Shown one piece after another: positions 8,521 to 16,681 of a DNA stretch of 64,000 nt. The DNA comes from Geodermatophilus poikilotrophus (GTDB lineage Bacteria; Actinomycetota; Actinomycetes; Mycobacteriales; Geodermatophilaceae): positions 62,001 through 126,000 of the forward strand of contig NZ_FOIE01000011.1 in the NCBI RefSeq assembly GCF_900111455.1. Direction: 5' to 3'. The notes under the pieces were generated by a model. The model was given only the letters and a program-made list of their open reading frames with translations, was not told the origin of the DNA and ran no database searches. A program made the translations under genes and the position numbers. Within the stretch, counting starts at the first letter, position 1; every line of letters starts with the position of its first letter.

Positions 8521-9282
8521 TCAGAGCCGGCCGAGCAGCGCGCGGACGGCGGGCAGCAGCGGCCGGTCCGCGGGGATCCAGTCCAGCGCCTCCAGGTCGT
8601 CCGCGGTCAGCCAGCGCAGCTCGCTGTGCTCGTGGGCGGTGACCTCGCTCCCGGGCTCGACGCGAGCGCACCACACGCGCAGCGTGGAGGCCCCCGGCAG
8701 CCCGCCGGCGACGACGCCGTCCAGCACCACCTCCCCCACGAACGCCTCGGGGACGACGGCCACGCCGAGCTCCTCACCGATCTCGCGGACCAGCGCGGCG
8801 AGCTTGGCCTCCCCCTGCTCGACCTTGCCGCCGGGGAACTCCCAGCAGCCGTCGTAGGGCCCGCCCGATCTCCGGGCGACGAGGACCCGGTCGCCGTCCA
8901 CCAGTGCGGCGCCGACCACCTGGACGACGTCGAGGGCCCGCCGGGCGGCAGCGGCGGCGTAGCCGTCCAGGTGGACCGCCATCGCCCGGTGCACGCGCCG
9001 GCGCAGCAGCGGGTCCACCACCCGTCCGAGCGGGCCCGGCAGCGCGGTCGCCCAGTCCACCTGCTCCTCGACGAGGGTGCCGGCGCCGGTGGCGGTGAAG
9101 CGACGCGAGTGGGTCAGCCGGCGCCAGCCGCGGCCGGGCCCCACGGCGTAGACGTCTCGGAACGGCCGGACCGACACGACCTCCTCCAGCGGCACCGGCC
9201 AGGGGCGGCCGAGGGCGCGGGCGACGTCGAAGGCCACGGTCAGCGGCGCCTCCACCAGGGTGGTGAAACGCAGCCGGGACAC
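8521..9282 (-). CDS. SRPBCC-NUDIX fusion protein
   Basis: 253 residues with two domains. Residues 1 to about 115 look like an SRPBCC/START-type ligand-binding fold (FTTLVEAPLTVAFDVARALGRPWP, then RRLTHSRRFTATGAGTLVEEQVDW). Residues about 120-250 are a MutT-like NUDIX hydrolase with a complete NUDIX box at 152-174 (G152, E158, R166-E167, E170-E171). NUDIX enzymes cleave nucleoside diphosphate-X compounds such as oxidised dNTPs; the substrate here is unknown. The two domains share one continuous frame with no internal stop or second strong start. A start in the linker giving a stand-alone NUDIX protein cannot be excluded. Confidence 0.85.
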   Translation of the reverse strand: MSRLRFTTLVEAPLTVAFDVARALGRPWPVPLEEVVSVRPFRDVYAVGPGRGWRRLTHSRRFTATGAGTLVEEQVDWATALPGPLGRVVDPLLRRRVHRAMAVHLDGYAAAAARRALDVVQVVGAALVDGDRVLVARRSGGPYDGCWEFPGGKVEQGEAKLAALVREIGEELGVAVVPEAFVGEVVLDGVVAGGLPGASTLRVWCARVEPGSEVTAHEHSELRWLTADDLEALDWIPADRPLLPAVRALLGRL

Positions 9283-9317
9283 GCTGCCACCCTGGCAGAC
9301 AGGGCAGACTGGCCGCC

Positions 9318-9803
9318 GTGCGCATCACCGCCCGGGTCGACTACGCCGTCCGAGCCGCCGTGGAGCTGGCCGCGGCGGCCCCCGGAGCGCTGACCTGCGA
9401 CCGCATCGCCGCGGCGCAGGGCATCCCGTCCCGGTTCCTCCAGTCGATCCTCAGCGACCTGCAGCACGCCCGCCTGGTCACCAGCCAGCGCGGTCGGGAG
9501 GGCGGCTACCGGCTGGCCCTGCCGCCCTCGGAGGTCTCCATCGCCCGGGTCATGCGGGTGGAGCAGGGCTTCCTCGCCGAGGTGCACGGCCAGCGCCCCG
9601 AGGACGTCGAGTACTCGGGCACCGCCGTTCCGCTGGCCTCGGTGTGGGTGGCCGCCCGCGAGGCCTACCGCCGGGTGCTCGAGCAGGTGACCCTCGCCGA
9701 CGTCGTCGCGGGCGAGCTGCCGGCGCCGGTCGCCGAGCTGGCGGCCCTCGAGGAGGCCTGGCGGTCCTTCCGCGACGAGGCCGTCGCGGACCGGGGCCGC
9801 TAG
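9318..9803 (+). CDS. Rrf2 family transcriptional regulator, CymR-like context
   Basis: 161 residues from a GTG. A CAGACT box ends eight bases before it, suggesting a leaderless transcript. The N-terminal winged helix (MRITARVDYAVRAAVELA, then GIPSRFLQSILSDLQHARLVTSQRGREGGYRLA) is a textbook Rrf2 domain. The three-Cys iron-sulfur cluster motif of IscR/NsrR is absent; the only Cys is near residue 28. That favours a CymR-type sensor lacking a cluster. CymR represses cysteine biosynthesis in Firmicutes. Here the gene directly precedes cysC, sirA and cysH, so control of sulfur assimilation is the obvious inference. Confidence 0.88.
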   Translation: MRITARVDYAVRAAVELAAAAPGALTCDRIAAAQGIPSRFLQSILSDLQHARLVTSQRGREGGYRLALPPSEVSIARVMRVEQGFLAEVHGQRPEDVEYSGTAVPLASVWVAAREAYRRVLEQVTLADVVAGELPAPVAELAALEEAWRSFRDEAVADRGR

Positions 9804-9837
9804 CCGCCGTCGCGCCGACCTGGGCGAGACTGGCGGC

Positions 9838-10389
9838 ATGCCAGCTGCACCGCGCCCGGGCGTCACCGTGTTCCTCACCGGCCTCTCCGGGGCGGGCAAG
9901 TCCACGATCGCCGACGCGCTGGTCGCCGACCTGGAGGCCGCGGGCCGGCCGGTGACGGTCCTGGACGGCGACGTCGTGCGGACCCACCTGTCCAGCGAGC
10001 TCTCCTTCTCCCGGGAGGACCGGGACCTCAACATCCGCCGGATCGGCTTCGTCGCCGGAGAGGTCGTGAAGCACGGCGGCACGGTCGTCGTCGCCGCGAT
10101 CGCGCCGTACGAGGCCGCCCGCGAGGAGGCCCGCGCGCTGGTCGAGCGGCACGGCCGGTTCGTGCTGGTGCACCTGTCGACGCCGCTGGAGGTCTGCGAG
10201 GGTCGCGACGTCAAGGGCCTGTACGCGCGGGCCCGGGCCGGGGAGATCACCGGGTTCACCGGCGTCGACGATCCCTACGAGCCGCCGGCGCGCGCGGAGG
10301 TCGTCCTCGACACCTCGGTCACCCCGCTGCCGGAGTCCGTGGCGCGGATCCGCAGCGTCATCGACGGCGCGGCGGCCCCTGTCTCCTGA
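9838..10389 (+). CDS. cysC: adenylyl-sulfate (APS) kinase
   Basis: 183 residues. It phosphorylates APS to PAPS with ATP. The P-loop GLSGAGKS is at residues 15-22, DGDVVRTHLSSELSFSREDRDLNIRRIGFVA is the APS-binding region, and GLYARARAGEITGFTGVDDPYEPP is the conserved lid. Length and motifs are those of stand-alone CysC. No sulfate adenylyltransferase (CysD/CysN or Sat) is in the window. The gene lies between the Rrf2 regulator and the sulfite reductase leader. Because the local reductase is an APS reductase, PAPS made here may serve sulfotransferases or storage and not reduction (inference). Confidence 0.93.
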   Translation: MPAAPRPGVTVFLTGLSGAGKSTIADALVADLEAAGRPVTVLDGDVVRTHLSSELSFSREDRDLNIRRIGFVAGEVVKHGGTVVVAAIAPYEAAREEARALVERHGRFVLVHLSTPLEVCEGRDVKGLYARARAGEITGFTGVDDPYEPPARAEVVLDTSVTPLPESVARIRSVIDGAAAPVS

Positions 10390-10431
10390 GTCACACTCCG
10401 CCGGTCCCGCCGCGTGTGGGACCATGGGAGC

Positions 10432-10518
10432 GTGACCGGTCGCGCCTTGTTCCTCGTCGCGCGCCGTCACATCGACCTCGCGCTGGTCAGCAGCGCGGTC
10501 TGTCGCCCCGCGCGCTGA
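10432..10518 (+). CDS. cysteine-responsive leader peptide upstream of sirA
   Basis: A 28-codon frame starts at GTG 10432, preceded by GGGAG, and ends with TGA at 10518. It contains LVARRHIDLALVSSAVCRPA. This matches the recurrent actinobacterial leader peptide pattern (RRxxDLxxVxxAxC) found before sulfite reductase, sulfate uptake and cysteine genes. In mycobacteria such upstream frames sense cysteine through ribosome stalling at Cys codons. The single Cys codon (TGT, 10501-10503) lies five codons before the stop. The following 99 bases can fold in two mutually exclusive ways before the sirA ribosome binding site. Function is inferred by analogy; the frame itself is directly visible. Confidence 0.85.
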   Translation: MTGRALFLVARRHIDLALVSSAVCRPAR

Positions 10519-10570
10519 CCTCGGTCCCCCGCAGCACCCGCTGCGCCTCCCGATCTGGCAGCGCCCACCC

Positions 10571-10601
10571 CGTCCGGTCACGGCGCCGCGACGGACGGCG
10601 C
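10571..10601 (+). promoter_or_regulatory. alternative stems before sirA, possible attenuator
   Basis: CGTCCG (10571-10576) can pair with CGGACG (10592-10597). Alternatively, GCGCCG (10583-10588) can pair with CGGCGC (10596-10601). The two stems share bases and exclude each other. They end just before the AAGGAAG ribosome binding site of sirA. With the upstream leader peptide this is a plausible attenuation or translation switch. Short stems are common in GC-rich DNA, so this is tentative. Confidence 0.35.
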
Positions 10602-10617
10602 AGAAGGAAGTGCCACC

Positions 10618-12288
10618 GTGACGACCCCCCGCACCAGCAGCAGGCCGCAGCGTGGCCAGGGCCAGTGGGCGCTGGGCTACCGGGAGCCGCTCAACCCCAA
10701 CGAGCGGATGAAGAAGGACGCCGACGGCCTCACCGTGCGCCAGCGGGTCCTCGACATCTACGCGCACACCGGGTTCGGCGGCATCGACCCCTCCGACCTG
10801 CGCGGCCGGATGCGCTGGATGGGGCTCTACACCCAGCGGGCGCAGGGCATCCCCGGCGGGAAGACCGCCGTGCTGGAGCCCGAGGAGCTCGAGGACTCCT
10901 ACTTCATGATGCGGGTGCGCACCGACGGCGGGGCGCTGACCAGCGACCAGTTGCGGACCATCGGCGGCATCAGCACCGAGTTCGGCCGCGACGTCGCCGA
11001 CGTCACCGACCGGCAGAACATCCAGTACCACTGGATCCGCATCGAGGACGTCCCGGAGATCTGGCGGCGGCTGGAGGCGGTCGGCCTCACCACGACCGAG
11101 GCCTGCGGCGACACCCCCCGCGGCATGCTCAACTGCCCGCTGGCCGGCGTCCTGGAGGACGAGGTCCTCGACGCCTCCGACGTCATGGCGCAGACGGTGG
11201 CCAAGTACGTCGGCAGCCCCGAGTTCAGCAATCTGCCCCGCAAGTGGAAGACGTCGATGTCCGGCTGCGTCGACCACTGCACCGAGCCGGAGATTGACGA
11301 CATCTCCTTCGTCGGCGTGCGCAACGCCGACGGCGAGGCCGGGTACGACCTGTGGGTCGGCGGCGGCCTGTCGACCAACCCGATGTTCGCCAAGCGGCTC
11401 GGCGTCTTCGTGCGGCCCGACCAGGTGACCGACGTCTGGGCGGCCTGCACCTCGATCTTCCGGGACTACGGCTACCGCCGGCAGCGCAACCGGGCCCGCA
11501 TCAAGTTCCTCGTGGCCGACTGGGGCCCGGAGAAGTTCCGCCAGGTGCTGGAGGACGAGTACCTGCACGACGAGCTCCCCGACGGCCCCGCCGCGGCTCC
11601 GCCGGTGCACGAGCAGCGCGACCACGTCGGCGTCGCCCGGCAGAAGGACGGCACCAACGCCGTCGGCTTCGCTCTGCGCACCGGCCGGATCACCGGCAGC
11701 CTGCTCACCCGGATCGCCGACCTCGCCGACGAGTACGGGCAGGGGCGCACCCGGACGACGACCCAGCAGAAGATGGTCGTCCTCGACGTCCCCGACGAGC
11801 GGGTCGAGGACCTCGTGGCGGCGCTGGCCGAGCACGACCTGCAGGTGCGCCCGAGCGCGTTCCGGCGCGGCACGATGGCCTGCACCGGGCTGGAGTTCTG
11901 CAAGCTCGCGATCGTCGAGACCAAGCAGCACGCCCAGGACCTCTACGCCGAGCTGGAGAAGCGGCTGCCGGACTTCGACGAGCCGATCGGCATCAACGTC
12001 AACGGCTGCCCGAACAGCTGCGCCCGGTTCCAGACCGCCGACATCGGCTTCAAGGGCTCGATGGTGCGCGACGACAGCGGCGAGATGGTCGAGGGCTTCC
12101 AGGTGCACCTGGGCGGCCACCTCGGCACCGAGGCCGCCTTCGGGCGCAAGTTCCGCGGCCACAAGGTGACCAAGGCCGAGACCGCCGACTACTGCGAGCG
12201 GGTGCTGCGCGGCTACCTCGAGCGCCGGGAGCCCGGCGAGCGGTTCGCCGCCTACGTGGCGCGGGCCGAGGAAGCCTGGCTGCTCTGA
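10618..12288 (+). CDS. sirA: ferredoxin-dependent sulfite reductase (SirA/NirA family)
   Basis: 556 residues from a GTG start. It reduces sulfite to sulfide with six electrons from ferredoxin, using coupled siroheme and [4Fe-4S] cofactors. The cluster ligands are C422 and C428 (TMACTGLEFC) and C464 and C468 (NGCPNSC). Two tandem ferrite-like domains are present. Y71 in LYTQRAQG and C163 in the CGDTPR segment are 92 residues apart, exactly as the covalently linked Tyr69-Cys161 pair of M. tuberculosis NirA. That supports sulfite over nitrite as substrate. It is followed immediately by a zinc-ribbon gene and cysH. Confidence 0.93.
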   Translation: MTTPRTSSRPQRGQGQWALGYREPLNPNERMKKDADGLTVRQRVLDIYAHTGFGGIDPSDLRGRMRWMGLYTQRAQGIPGGKTAVLEPEELEDSYFMMRVRTDGGALTSDQLRTIGGISTEFGRDVADVTDRQNIQYHWIRIEDVPEIWRRLEAVGLTTTEACGDTPRGMLNCPLAGVLEDEVLDASDVMAQTVAKYVGSPEFSNLPRKWKTSMSGCVDHCTEPEIDDISFVGVRNADGEAGYDLWVGGGLSTNPMFAKRLGVFVRPDQVTDVWAACTSIFRDYGYRRQRNRARIKFLVADWGPEKFRQVLEDEYLHDELPDGPAAAPPVHEQRDHVGVARQKDGTNAVGFALRTGRITGSLLTRIADLADEYGQGRTRTTTQQKMVVLDVPDERVEDLVAALAEHDLQVRPSAFRRGTMACTGLEFCKLAIVETKQHAQDLYAELEKRLPDFDEPIGINVNGCPNSCARFQTADIGFKGSMVRDDSGEMVEGFQVHLGGHLGTEAAFGRKFRGHKVTKAETADYCERVLRGYLERREPGERFAAYVARAEEAWLL

Positions 12289-12289
12289 G

Positions 12290-12466
12290 ATGACGGAGGA
12301 GTCCGCGGACGCAGGCGGAAGACAGCGCCAGCTGCCCGTGTTCTTCTGCCCGTACTGCGGGGACGAGGAGCTGACCCCGCACGGGGACGGGAGCGAGTGG
12401 CACTGCGCTGCTTGCCTGCGGACCTTCACCGTCCGGCTCACCGGGACAGGAGTGCAGCAGCCATGA
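12290..12466 (+). CDS. small zinc-ribbon protein between sirA and cysH
   Basis: 58 residues. The ATG begins one base after the sirA stop codon, and the TGA overlaps the cysH ATG (ATGA, 12463-12466), so it is translated as part of the operon. Four cysteines in two CxxC knuckles (FFCPYCGDE at 20-23 and WHCAACLRTF at 39-42) predict a single bound zinc. The position is conserved for small zinc-finger-like proteins in some actinobacterial sulfite reductase operons. Its role is unknown; a scaffold, assembly factor or redox partner are possibilities without direct evidence. Confidence 0.8.
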   Translation: MTEESADAGGRQRQLPVFFCPYCGDEELTPHGDGSEWHCAACLRTFTVRLTGTGVQQP

Positions 12467-13173
12467 CGACCGCCGTCCGGCCCACACCCGAGCTCGCCGC
12501 GGAGGCCGACGCCCGCTTCGAGGGGATCGCCGACCCCGTCGAGCAGGCGCTCGCCGTCCTGCGCTGGGCCGGGGAGACCTTCGGCGACGACTTCGCGGTC
12601 ACCTCGTCCATGGCCGACGGGCTGCTCTCGCACCTGGCGTCGCGGGCGGTCCCCGGTGTCAACGTGGTCTTCCTCGACACCGGCTACCACTTCGCCGAGA
12701 CCATCGGCACCCGCGACTGGGTCAGCGGGGTCATGCCGATCACGCTGGTCAACGTGCTGCCCGAGCAGACGGTCGCCGAGCAGGACGCCGAGCACGGCGC
12801 GAGGCTGCACGACCGCGACCCCGACCTGTGCTGCTCGCTGCGCAAGGTGCAGCCGCTGGCGAAGGCCCTCGCCGGGTACTCGGCGTGGGGCTCGGGCGTG
12901 CGCCGCGACGAGTCGCCGACCCGCGCGGGCACCAGGGTCGTCGACTGGGACGCCAAGCGCGGCATGGTGAAGGTCAACCCGCTCGCCGCCTGGACGCAGG
13001 AGCACGTCGACGCCTACACCGTCGAGCACCAGGTGCCGGTCAACCCGCTGCAGGAGATCGGCTACGCGTCGATCGGCTGCGCGCCGTGCACCCGTCCGGT
13101 GGCCCCCGGCGAGGACCCGCGCGCCGGGCGCTGGGCCGGCCGCGGCAAGACGGAGTGCGGCCTGCACCTGTAG
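12463..13173 (+). CDS. cysH: adenylyl-sulfate (APS) reductase
   Basis: 236 residues from the ATG that overlaps the zinc-ribbon stop. It reduces APS to sulfite and AMP with thioredoxin. Four cluster cysteines are present, the CC pair in DLCCSLRKV and CxxC in GCAPCTRPV. They bind the [4Fe-4S] cluster that marks APS reductases, as opposed to the cluster-free PAPS reductases. The catalytic Cys is in the C-terminal ECGLHL. The PP-loop region is DFAVTSSMADGLLSHL. The operon order sirA, zinc ribbon, cysH makes the product sulfite available to the reductase. Confidence 0.93.
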   Translation: MTTAVRPTPELAAEADARFEGIADPVEQALAVLRWAGETFGDDFAVTSSMADGLLSHLASRAVPGVNVVFLDTGYHFAETIGTRDWVSGVMPITLVNVLPEQTVAEQDAEHGARLHDRDPDLCCSLRKVQPLAKALAGYSAWGSGVRRDESPTRAGTRVVDWDAKRGMVKVNPLAAWTQEHVDAYTVEHQVPVNPLQEIGYASIGCAPCTRPVAPGEDPRAGRWAGRGKTECGLHL

Positions 13174-13190
13174 ACGGTGGTGGCGGCAGG

Positions 13191-13493
13191 ATGGCCGTCG
13201 TGCCGCGACCACCCCGACTGTCCCCAGACGAGCTCGCCGTCGCGCTGTCCGGGCTGCCGCTGTGGTCGGGGGACGGCGAGGGCATCCGCCGCAGCGTGGA
13301 GCTGTCCGGCTTCCCGGACGCCGTCGCCGCGCTGGTGCGGCTCGCGTTCGTCGCCGAGCAGCTGGACCACCACCCCGACGTCGACCTGCGCTGGCGCACC
13401 CTGCACCTGACGCTGGTCACCCACTCGGCAGGCGGGGTCACCGAGCTGGACCTCCAGCTCGCTCGCCGGATCGACGCGCTGTTCCCCGGCTGA
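13191..13493 (+). CDS. pterin-4a-carbinolamine dehydratase family protein
   Basis: 100 residues (ATG 13191; a GTG nine bases later is possible). The family signature is present: EQLDHHPDVDLRW, followed by LHLTLVTHSAGGVTELD, with the paired histidines needed for dehydrating 4a-hydroxytetrahydropterins. PCD-like proteins without an aromatic amino acid hydroxylase often have other roles, such as molybdopterin-related ones. It lies 17 bp after cysH and may be co-transcribed, but a functional link to sulfur metabolism is not evident. Confidence 0.88.
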   Translation: MAVVPRPPRLSPDELAVALSGLPLWSGDGEGIRRSVELSGFPDAVAALVRLAFVAEQLDHHPDVDLRWRTLHLTLVTHSAGGVTELDLQLARRIDALFPG

Positions 13494-13511
13494 GCGACCC
13501 CGCCGGGTCAC

Positions 13512-13527
13512 CCGACCGTGGGGTCGG
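13512..13527. terminator. short hairpin after the sulfur operon
   Basis: CCGACC (13512-13517) and GGTCGG (13522-13527) flank a four-base GTGG loop, 18 bases after the dehydratase stop. It is a short but perfect stem without a U-tract, and a plausible weak terminator. Confidence 0.3.
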
Positions 13528-13606
13528 CCGGGCACGGACAGGTGAACGTGCGGTCGAGACGGGCCGGCGGGCGCACCGGGGCGTTGCGGCTCCTACCCTG
13601 CACCCC

Positions 13607-14290
13607 GTGTCCGACAGCACCCTCCCGTCCCCCGAGGGATCAGCGGTGAGCCATCCGCCGCACCCGGTCCGGCGACCCGCGAGCCGGCCGACGCCCGGGC
13701 CTGCCACCTGGCAGGTCCTGGGCGCGGCGCTGGCCGTCGGGTTCCTGGCCCTGGCCGCCACGCAAGCGGCCGCCTGGTCCTTCGGCGAGCCGGTGGCGGT
13801 GCTCACCCGCGACCCGCAGACCAGCGCGGACGTCGCCTGGTACACCGGCTCGGTCGCCGTCTTCACCGACATGGTGTGGGCGGTCGTCGCCGCCTGCACG
13901 CTGCTGGCCGCCTGGCTCGTGCCGCAGGAGCGGCCACGGCTGGTGGCGCTCGGGCTCTTCGCGGTGGTGCTGGCGGCCGACGACGCGCTGCTGATCCACG
14001 ACGAGGTCGGGCCGATCAACGGCGTCCCGCAGGAGGCGTTCCTGGCGGTCTACGCGCTGGCGGCGCTCCTGCTGCTGGTCCCCTTCCTGCGCCACCCCTG
14101 GACGGCCTCGTCGGTGGCCTTCCTCCTCGGCGCCGCGCTGCTCGGTCTGTCGATCGTCGCCGACCAGCTGTTCCCCGGGCTGCACCTGCTCGAGGACGGC
14201 GCCAAGCTGCTCGGCGTCCTGCTGTGGACGACCGTCCCGGTCCTCGCCCTGCGCGACTGGCGCCGGGCCGGCCAGCCGACCGGTCCCTGA
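13607..14290 (+). CDS. hypothetical membrane protein with DDALLIHDE motif
   Basis: 227 residues from GTG 13607. TACCCT ends eight bases upstream, the arrangement of a leaderless promoter in this window. An alternative GTG is at 13646. About six hydrophobic helices follow a Pro-rich cytosolic N-terminus. A polar, acidic motif LAADDALLIHDEVG sits at a helix boundary and a second one, LHLLEDGAKLLGVLLW, lies near the C-terminus. Buried Asp/His/Glu residues suggest metal binding or catalysis, but I do not recognise the family and assign no function. Confidence 0.75.
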   Translation: MSDSTLPSPEGSAVSHPPHPVRRPASRPTPGPATWQVLGAALAVGFLALAATQAAAWSFGEPVAVLTRDPQTSADVAWYTGSVAVFTDMVWAVVAACTLLAAWLVPQERPRLVALGLFAVVLAADDALLIHDEVGPINGVPQEAFLAVYALAALLLLVPFLRHPWTASSVAFLLGAALLGLSIVADQLFPGLHLLEDGAKLLGVLLWTTVPVLALRDWRRAGQPTGP

Positions 14291-14308
14291 CCGCCCGCGG
14301 GGCGGCGC

Positions 14309-16543
14309 TCAGCTGCCGACCCGACCGCCGTCCTCGCGGGCGACCACCACCACGCTGGGCCGCGGGAACGGCCGCTCCGGCAGCCGGTCGGGCCAGGTGC
14401 TCGCCGGGGTGTCCCGGGTCGAGCCGGTGGTCTCCCCCGGGTGCTGGACGGACACGAACACCGACCGCCCGTCCCCGGGGATCATCGGGCCGCTGCACTC
14501 GGCACCGATGGGCACGGTGAGGAACGCCTTGAGGTGTCCGCGCTCGGCTCCCTCGGTCGGGACGGCGAAGAGCCCGTCGTTCGTGCCGCCGACGGTGCCC
14601 GCCTCCTGGTTCCGGGTCGACAGCACGGTGCCGTCGGTGGAGATCCACAGGTTGCCGGCCGGGTCGAACTCCAGGTTGTCCGGGCAGGACATGGCACTGA
14701 CCTGGGACTTGTCGTAGCCGGCGAAGTAGGTCCCGGGGTCCTCCGGGTTGCCGGCCAGGATGAAGACCCGCCAGGTGAAGGTGTCCCCGGCGATCGAGCC
14801 GGTCTCCTCCCACTCGATGACGTGGCCGTTGCGGTTGCCGGGACGCTCCTCGTAACGGCCGTCCTCGGCGTCGAAGGCGAACGACCGGCTCACCGGGTTG
14901 GCCTCGTCCGCCCCGGGCCGCCCGTCCTGCCCGGTCCGGTTCGTGTTGTTCGTCAGGGCCGCGTACACCCGCTGGTTGACCGGGTTGACCTGGATGTCCT
15001 CGGGCCGGTCCATCTTCGTGGGGACCTGCCCCGGGTCGACGACGACCGGGTTGGCCGGGTCGGGGAAGTCCCCGTCGGCGTCGAGCTGCTTGCCGAGGCG
15101 GTCGGCGGCCAGCCGGGTGAAGGTCAGCACCCAGGCGACGTCCTTGCCCGAGACCATCGAGCGGCCGTCCTGCACCAGCGGGACCCACCGGCCGGTGCCG
15201 TCGAACTCGCCGTCCCCGGGCAGGGTGCCGGTGCCGTCGATCTCCGTGGCCGGCGAGTCGCCGCTGAAGTGGGCGACGTAGAGGTCACCCTCCTCGAGCA
15301 GCGTCATGTTGTGGGCCCGCGCCGCCGGGTCGTCGCCCTCGCAGTACTTCTTCCTCGACACGAACTTGTAGATGTAGTCGAACCGCTCGTCGTCCCCGGA
15401 GTAGGCGACGACCCGGCCGTCCTCGGCGATGCGGACGTTGGCCGTCTCGTGCTTGAAGCGCCCCAGCGACGTGTGCTTGCGGGGGGTCGAGGTGGGGTCG
15501 TGCGGGTCGACCTCGACGACCCAGCCGAAGCGGTTGACCTCGTTGGGCTCCTGCGCCAGGTCGAACCGTGGGTCGACGGCCTCCCACCGACGTCCGGCCG
15601 AGTCCTCCGCGCTGATGCTGTACCGGCCCAGGCGGGGCTCGCGCGGGTCCTCGGAGATCGGCGCGGACGTCCCGAAGTACTGGTTGAAGTTCTCCTCGCC
15701 GTGCAGCGTCGTACCCCAGGGCGTGATGCCGCCGGCGCAGTTGTTGAGCGTGCCCAGGACGGTGCGGCCCTCGGGGTCGGCCGTCGTCCGCAGGTACTCC
15801 GACCCCGCGGCGGGCCCGGTGACCCGGAAGGGGGTCGAGGCGGTGATCCGCCGGTTGCGGTCGCGCTCGGGGGTCGGCAGCCACACGCCGGAGTCGCCCT
15901 GCCGCTGGATCTGCACCACGGAGATGCCGTGCGCCATCATCGCGACGCGCTTCTGCTCGTCGGTGGTCGGCGCCTCCTCCTCGGCGACGCCGGAGAACAT
16001 CAGCTGCTCGTTGGTGTACTCGTGGTTCACCACGAGCAGGGCGCGCCGGCGCCCGAGCGGCAGGAACCCGATGAAGTCGCAGTTGTAGCCGAACTGCTTG
16101 GCCTGCGCCTCGGCGGTCTGCGCGTCGACGTCGAACTCTGGCGCGCCCTCCTCGACCGGGTCGCCCCAGCGCATCACGACGGCGGAGCCGTAACCGGCCG
16201 GGACGACGAGCTCGTCGAGGAAGTTCTGCTCGACCGGCTCGAAGGTGAGGGCACCGTCCCGGGCCGCCCCGGCACGTCCCGGCGCGGCCGCCGCCGGCTC
16301 GGGGAGCAGCGGGCCCGTGGCCACCACCAGGGCCCCGGCGCCGGCTGCCTTGAGCAGGGCGCGCCGGCTGAGGGCCGTCTGGACGACGGACTCGAAGGTG
16401 GGGTTGTCCGTGCGGTTGGGCACGGTCGCATCGCAGGCGTTGCCGCACTTGTAGTAGCAGGTCGCGTGGCTGCGGGTGCCGTGACGGACCGAGTTGAGCA
16501 GGGGCAGCAGGAGGCGTCGGCGGGGGTTGGAGCTGTCCGTCAT
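14309..16543 (-). CDS. PhoX family (DUF839) Tat-exported phosphatase
   Basis: 744 residues. PhoX enzymes are secreted alkaline phosphatases using iron and calcium. A long N-terminal region (MTDSSNPRRRLLLPLLNSV) precedes a twin-arginine type signal, SRRALLKAAGAGALVVATG, near residues 58-77. The DUF839 body shows its standard motifs: LLVVNHEYTNEQL, NNCAGGITPWGTTLHGEENFNQYFG, RFGWVVEVDPHDP and PDNLEFDPAGNLWISTDG. Export through the Tat system fits a metal-loaded enzyme. No pho-box was identified upstream. Bacterial homologues of this length are typical. Confidence 0.9.
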   Translation of the reverse strand: MTDSSNPRRRLLLPLLNSVRHGTRSHATCYYKCGNACDATVPNRTDNPTFESVVQTALSRRALLKAAGAGALVVATGPLLPEPAAAAPGRAGAARDGALTFEPVEQNFLDELVVPAGYGSAVVMRWGDPVEEGAPEFDVDAQTAEAQAKQFGYNCDFIGFLPLGRRRALLVVNHEYTNEQLMFSGVAEEEAPTTDEQKRVAMMAHGISVVQIQRQGDSGVWLPTPERDRNRRITASTPFRVTGPAAGSEYLRTTADPEGRTVLGTLNNCAGGITPWGTTLHGEENFNQYFGTSAPISEDPREPRLGRYSISAEDSAGRRWEAVDPRFDLAQEPNEVNRFGWVVEVDPHDPTSTPRKHTSLGRFKHETANVRIAEDGRVVAYSGDDERFDYIYKFVSRKKYCEGDDPAARAHNMTLLEEGDLYVAHFSGDSPATEIDGTGTLPGDGEFDGTGRWVPLVQDGRSMVSGKDVAWVLTFTRLAADRLGKQLDADGDFPDPANPVVVDPGQVPTKMDRPEDIQVNPVNQRVYAALTNNTNRTGQDGRPGADEANPVSRSFAFDAEDGRYEERPGNRNGHVIEWEETGSIAGDTFTWRVFILAGNPEDPGTYFAGYDKSQVSAMSCPDNLEFDPAGNLWISTDGTVLSTRNQEAGTVGGTNDGLFAVPTEGAERGHLKAFLTVPIGAECSGPMIPGDGRSVFVSVQHPGETTGSTRDTPASTWPDRLPERPFPRPSVVVVAREDGGRVGS

Positions 16544-16681
16544 GGGTCCTCGGCTCTGGAGACGTCGTTGCCCGGACGCTAGTGCGGCGGACCGACGCCC
16601 GCATGACGCCCGGGGGTGGGTCTCGTGAAGCCGCCGGCCACCCGCCGTTCACCCGCACGGGGTACCGCGGCGTACGGACGG

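Noticed and set aside
9550..13212. A 1220-codon minus-strand open frame across the sulfur assimilation genes
   Set aside because: It is the reverse-strand shadow of cysC, sirA and cysH in GC-rich DNA; its product is Arg/Gly/Val-rich without domains, while the plus-strand genes have clear catalytic motifs.
14441..16582. A 713-codon plus-strand frame opposite the PhoX gene
   Set aside because: Antisense artefact; PhoX motifs on the minus strand are unambiguous.
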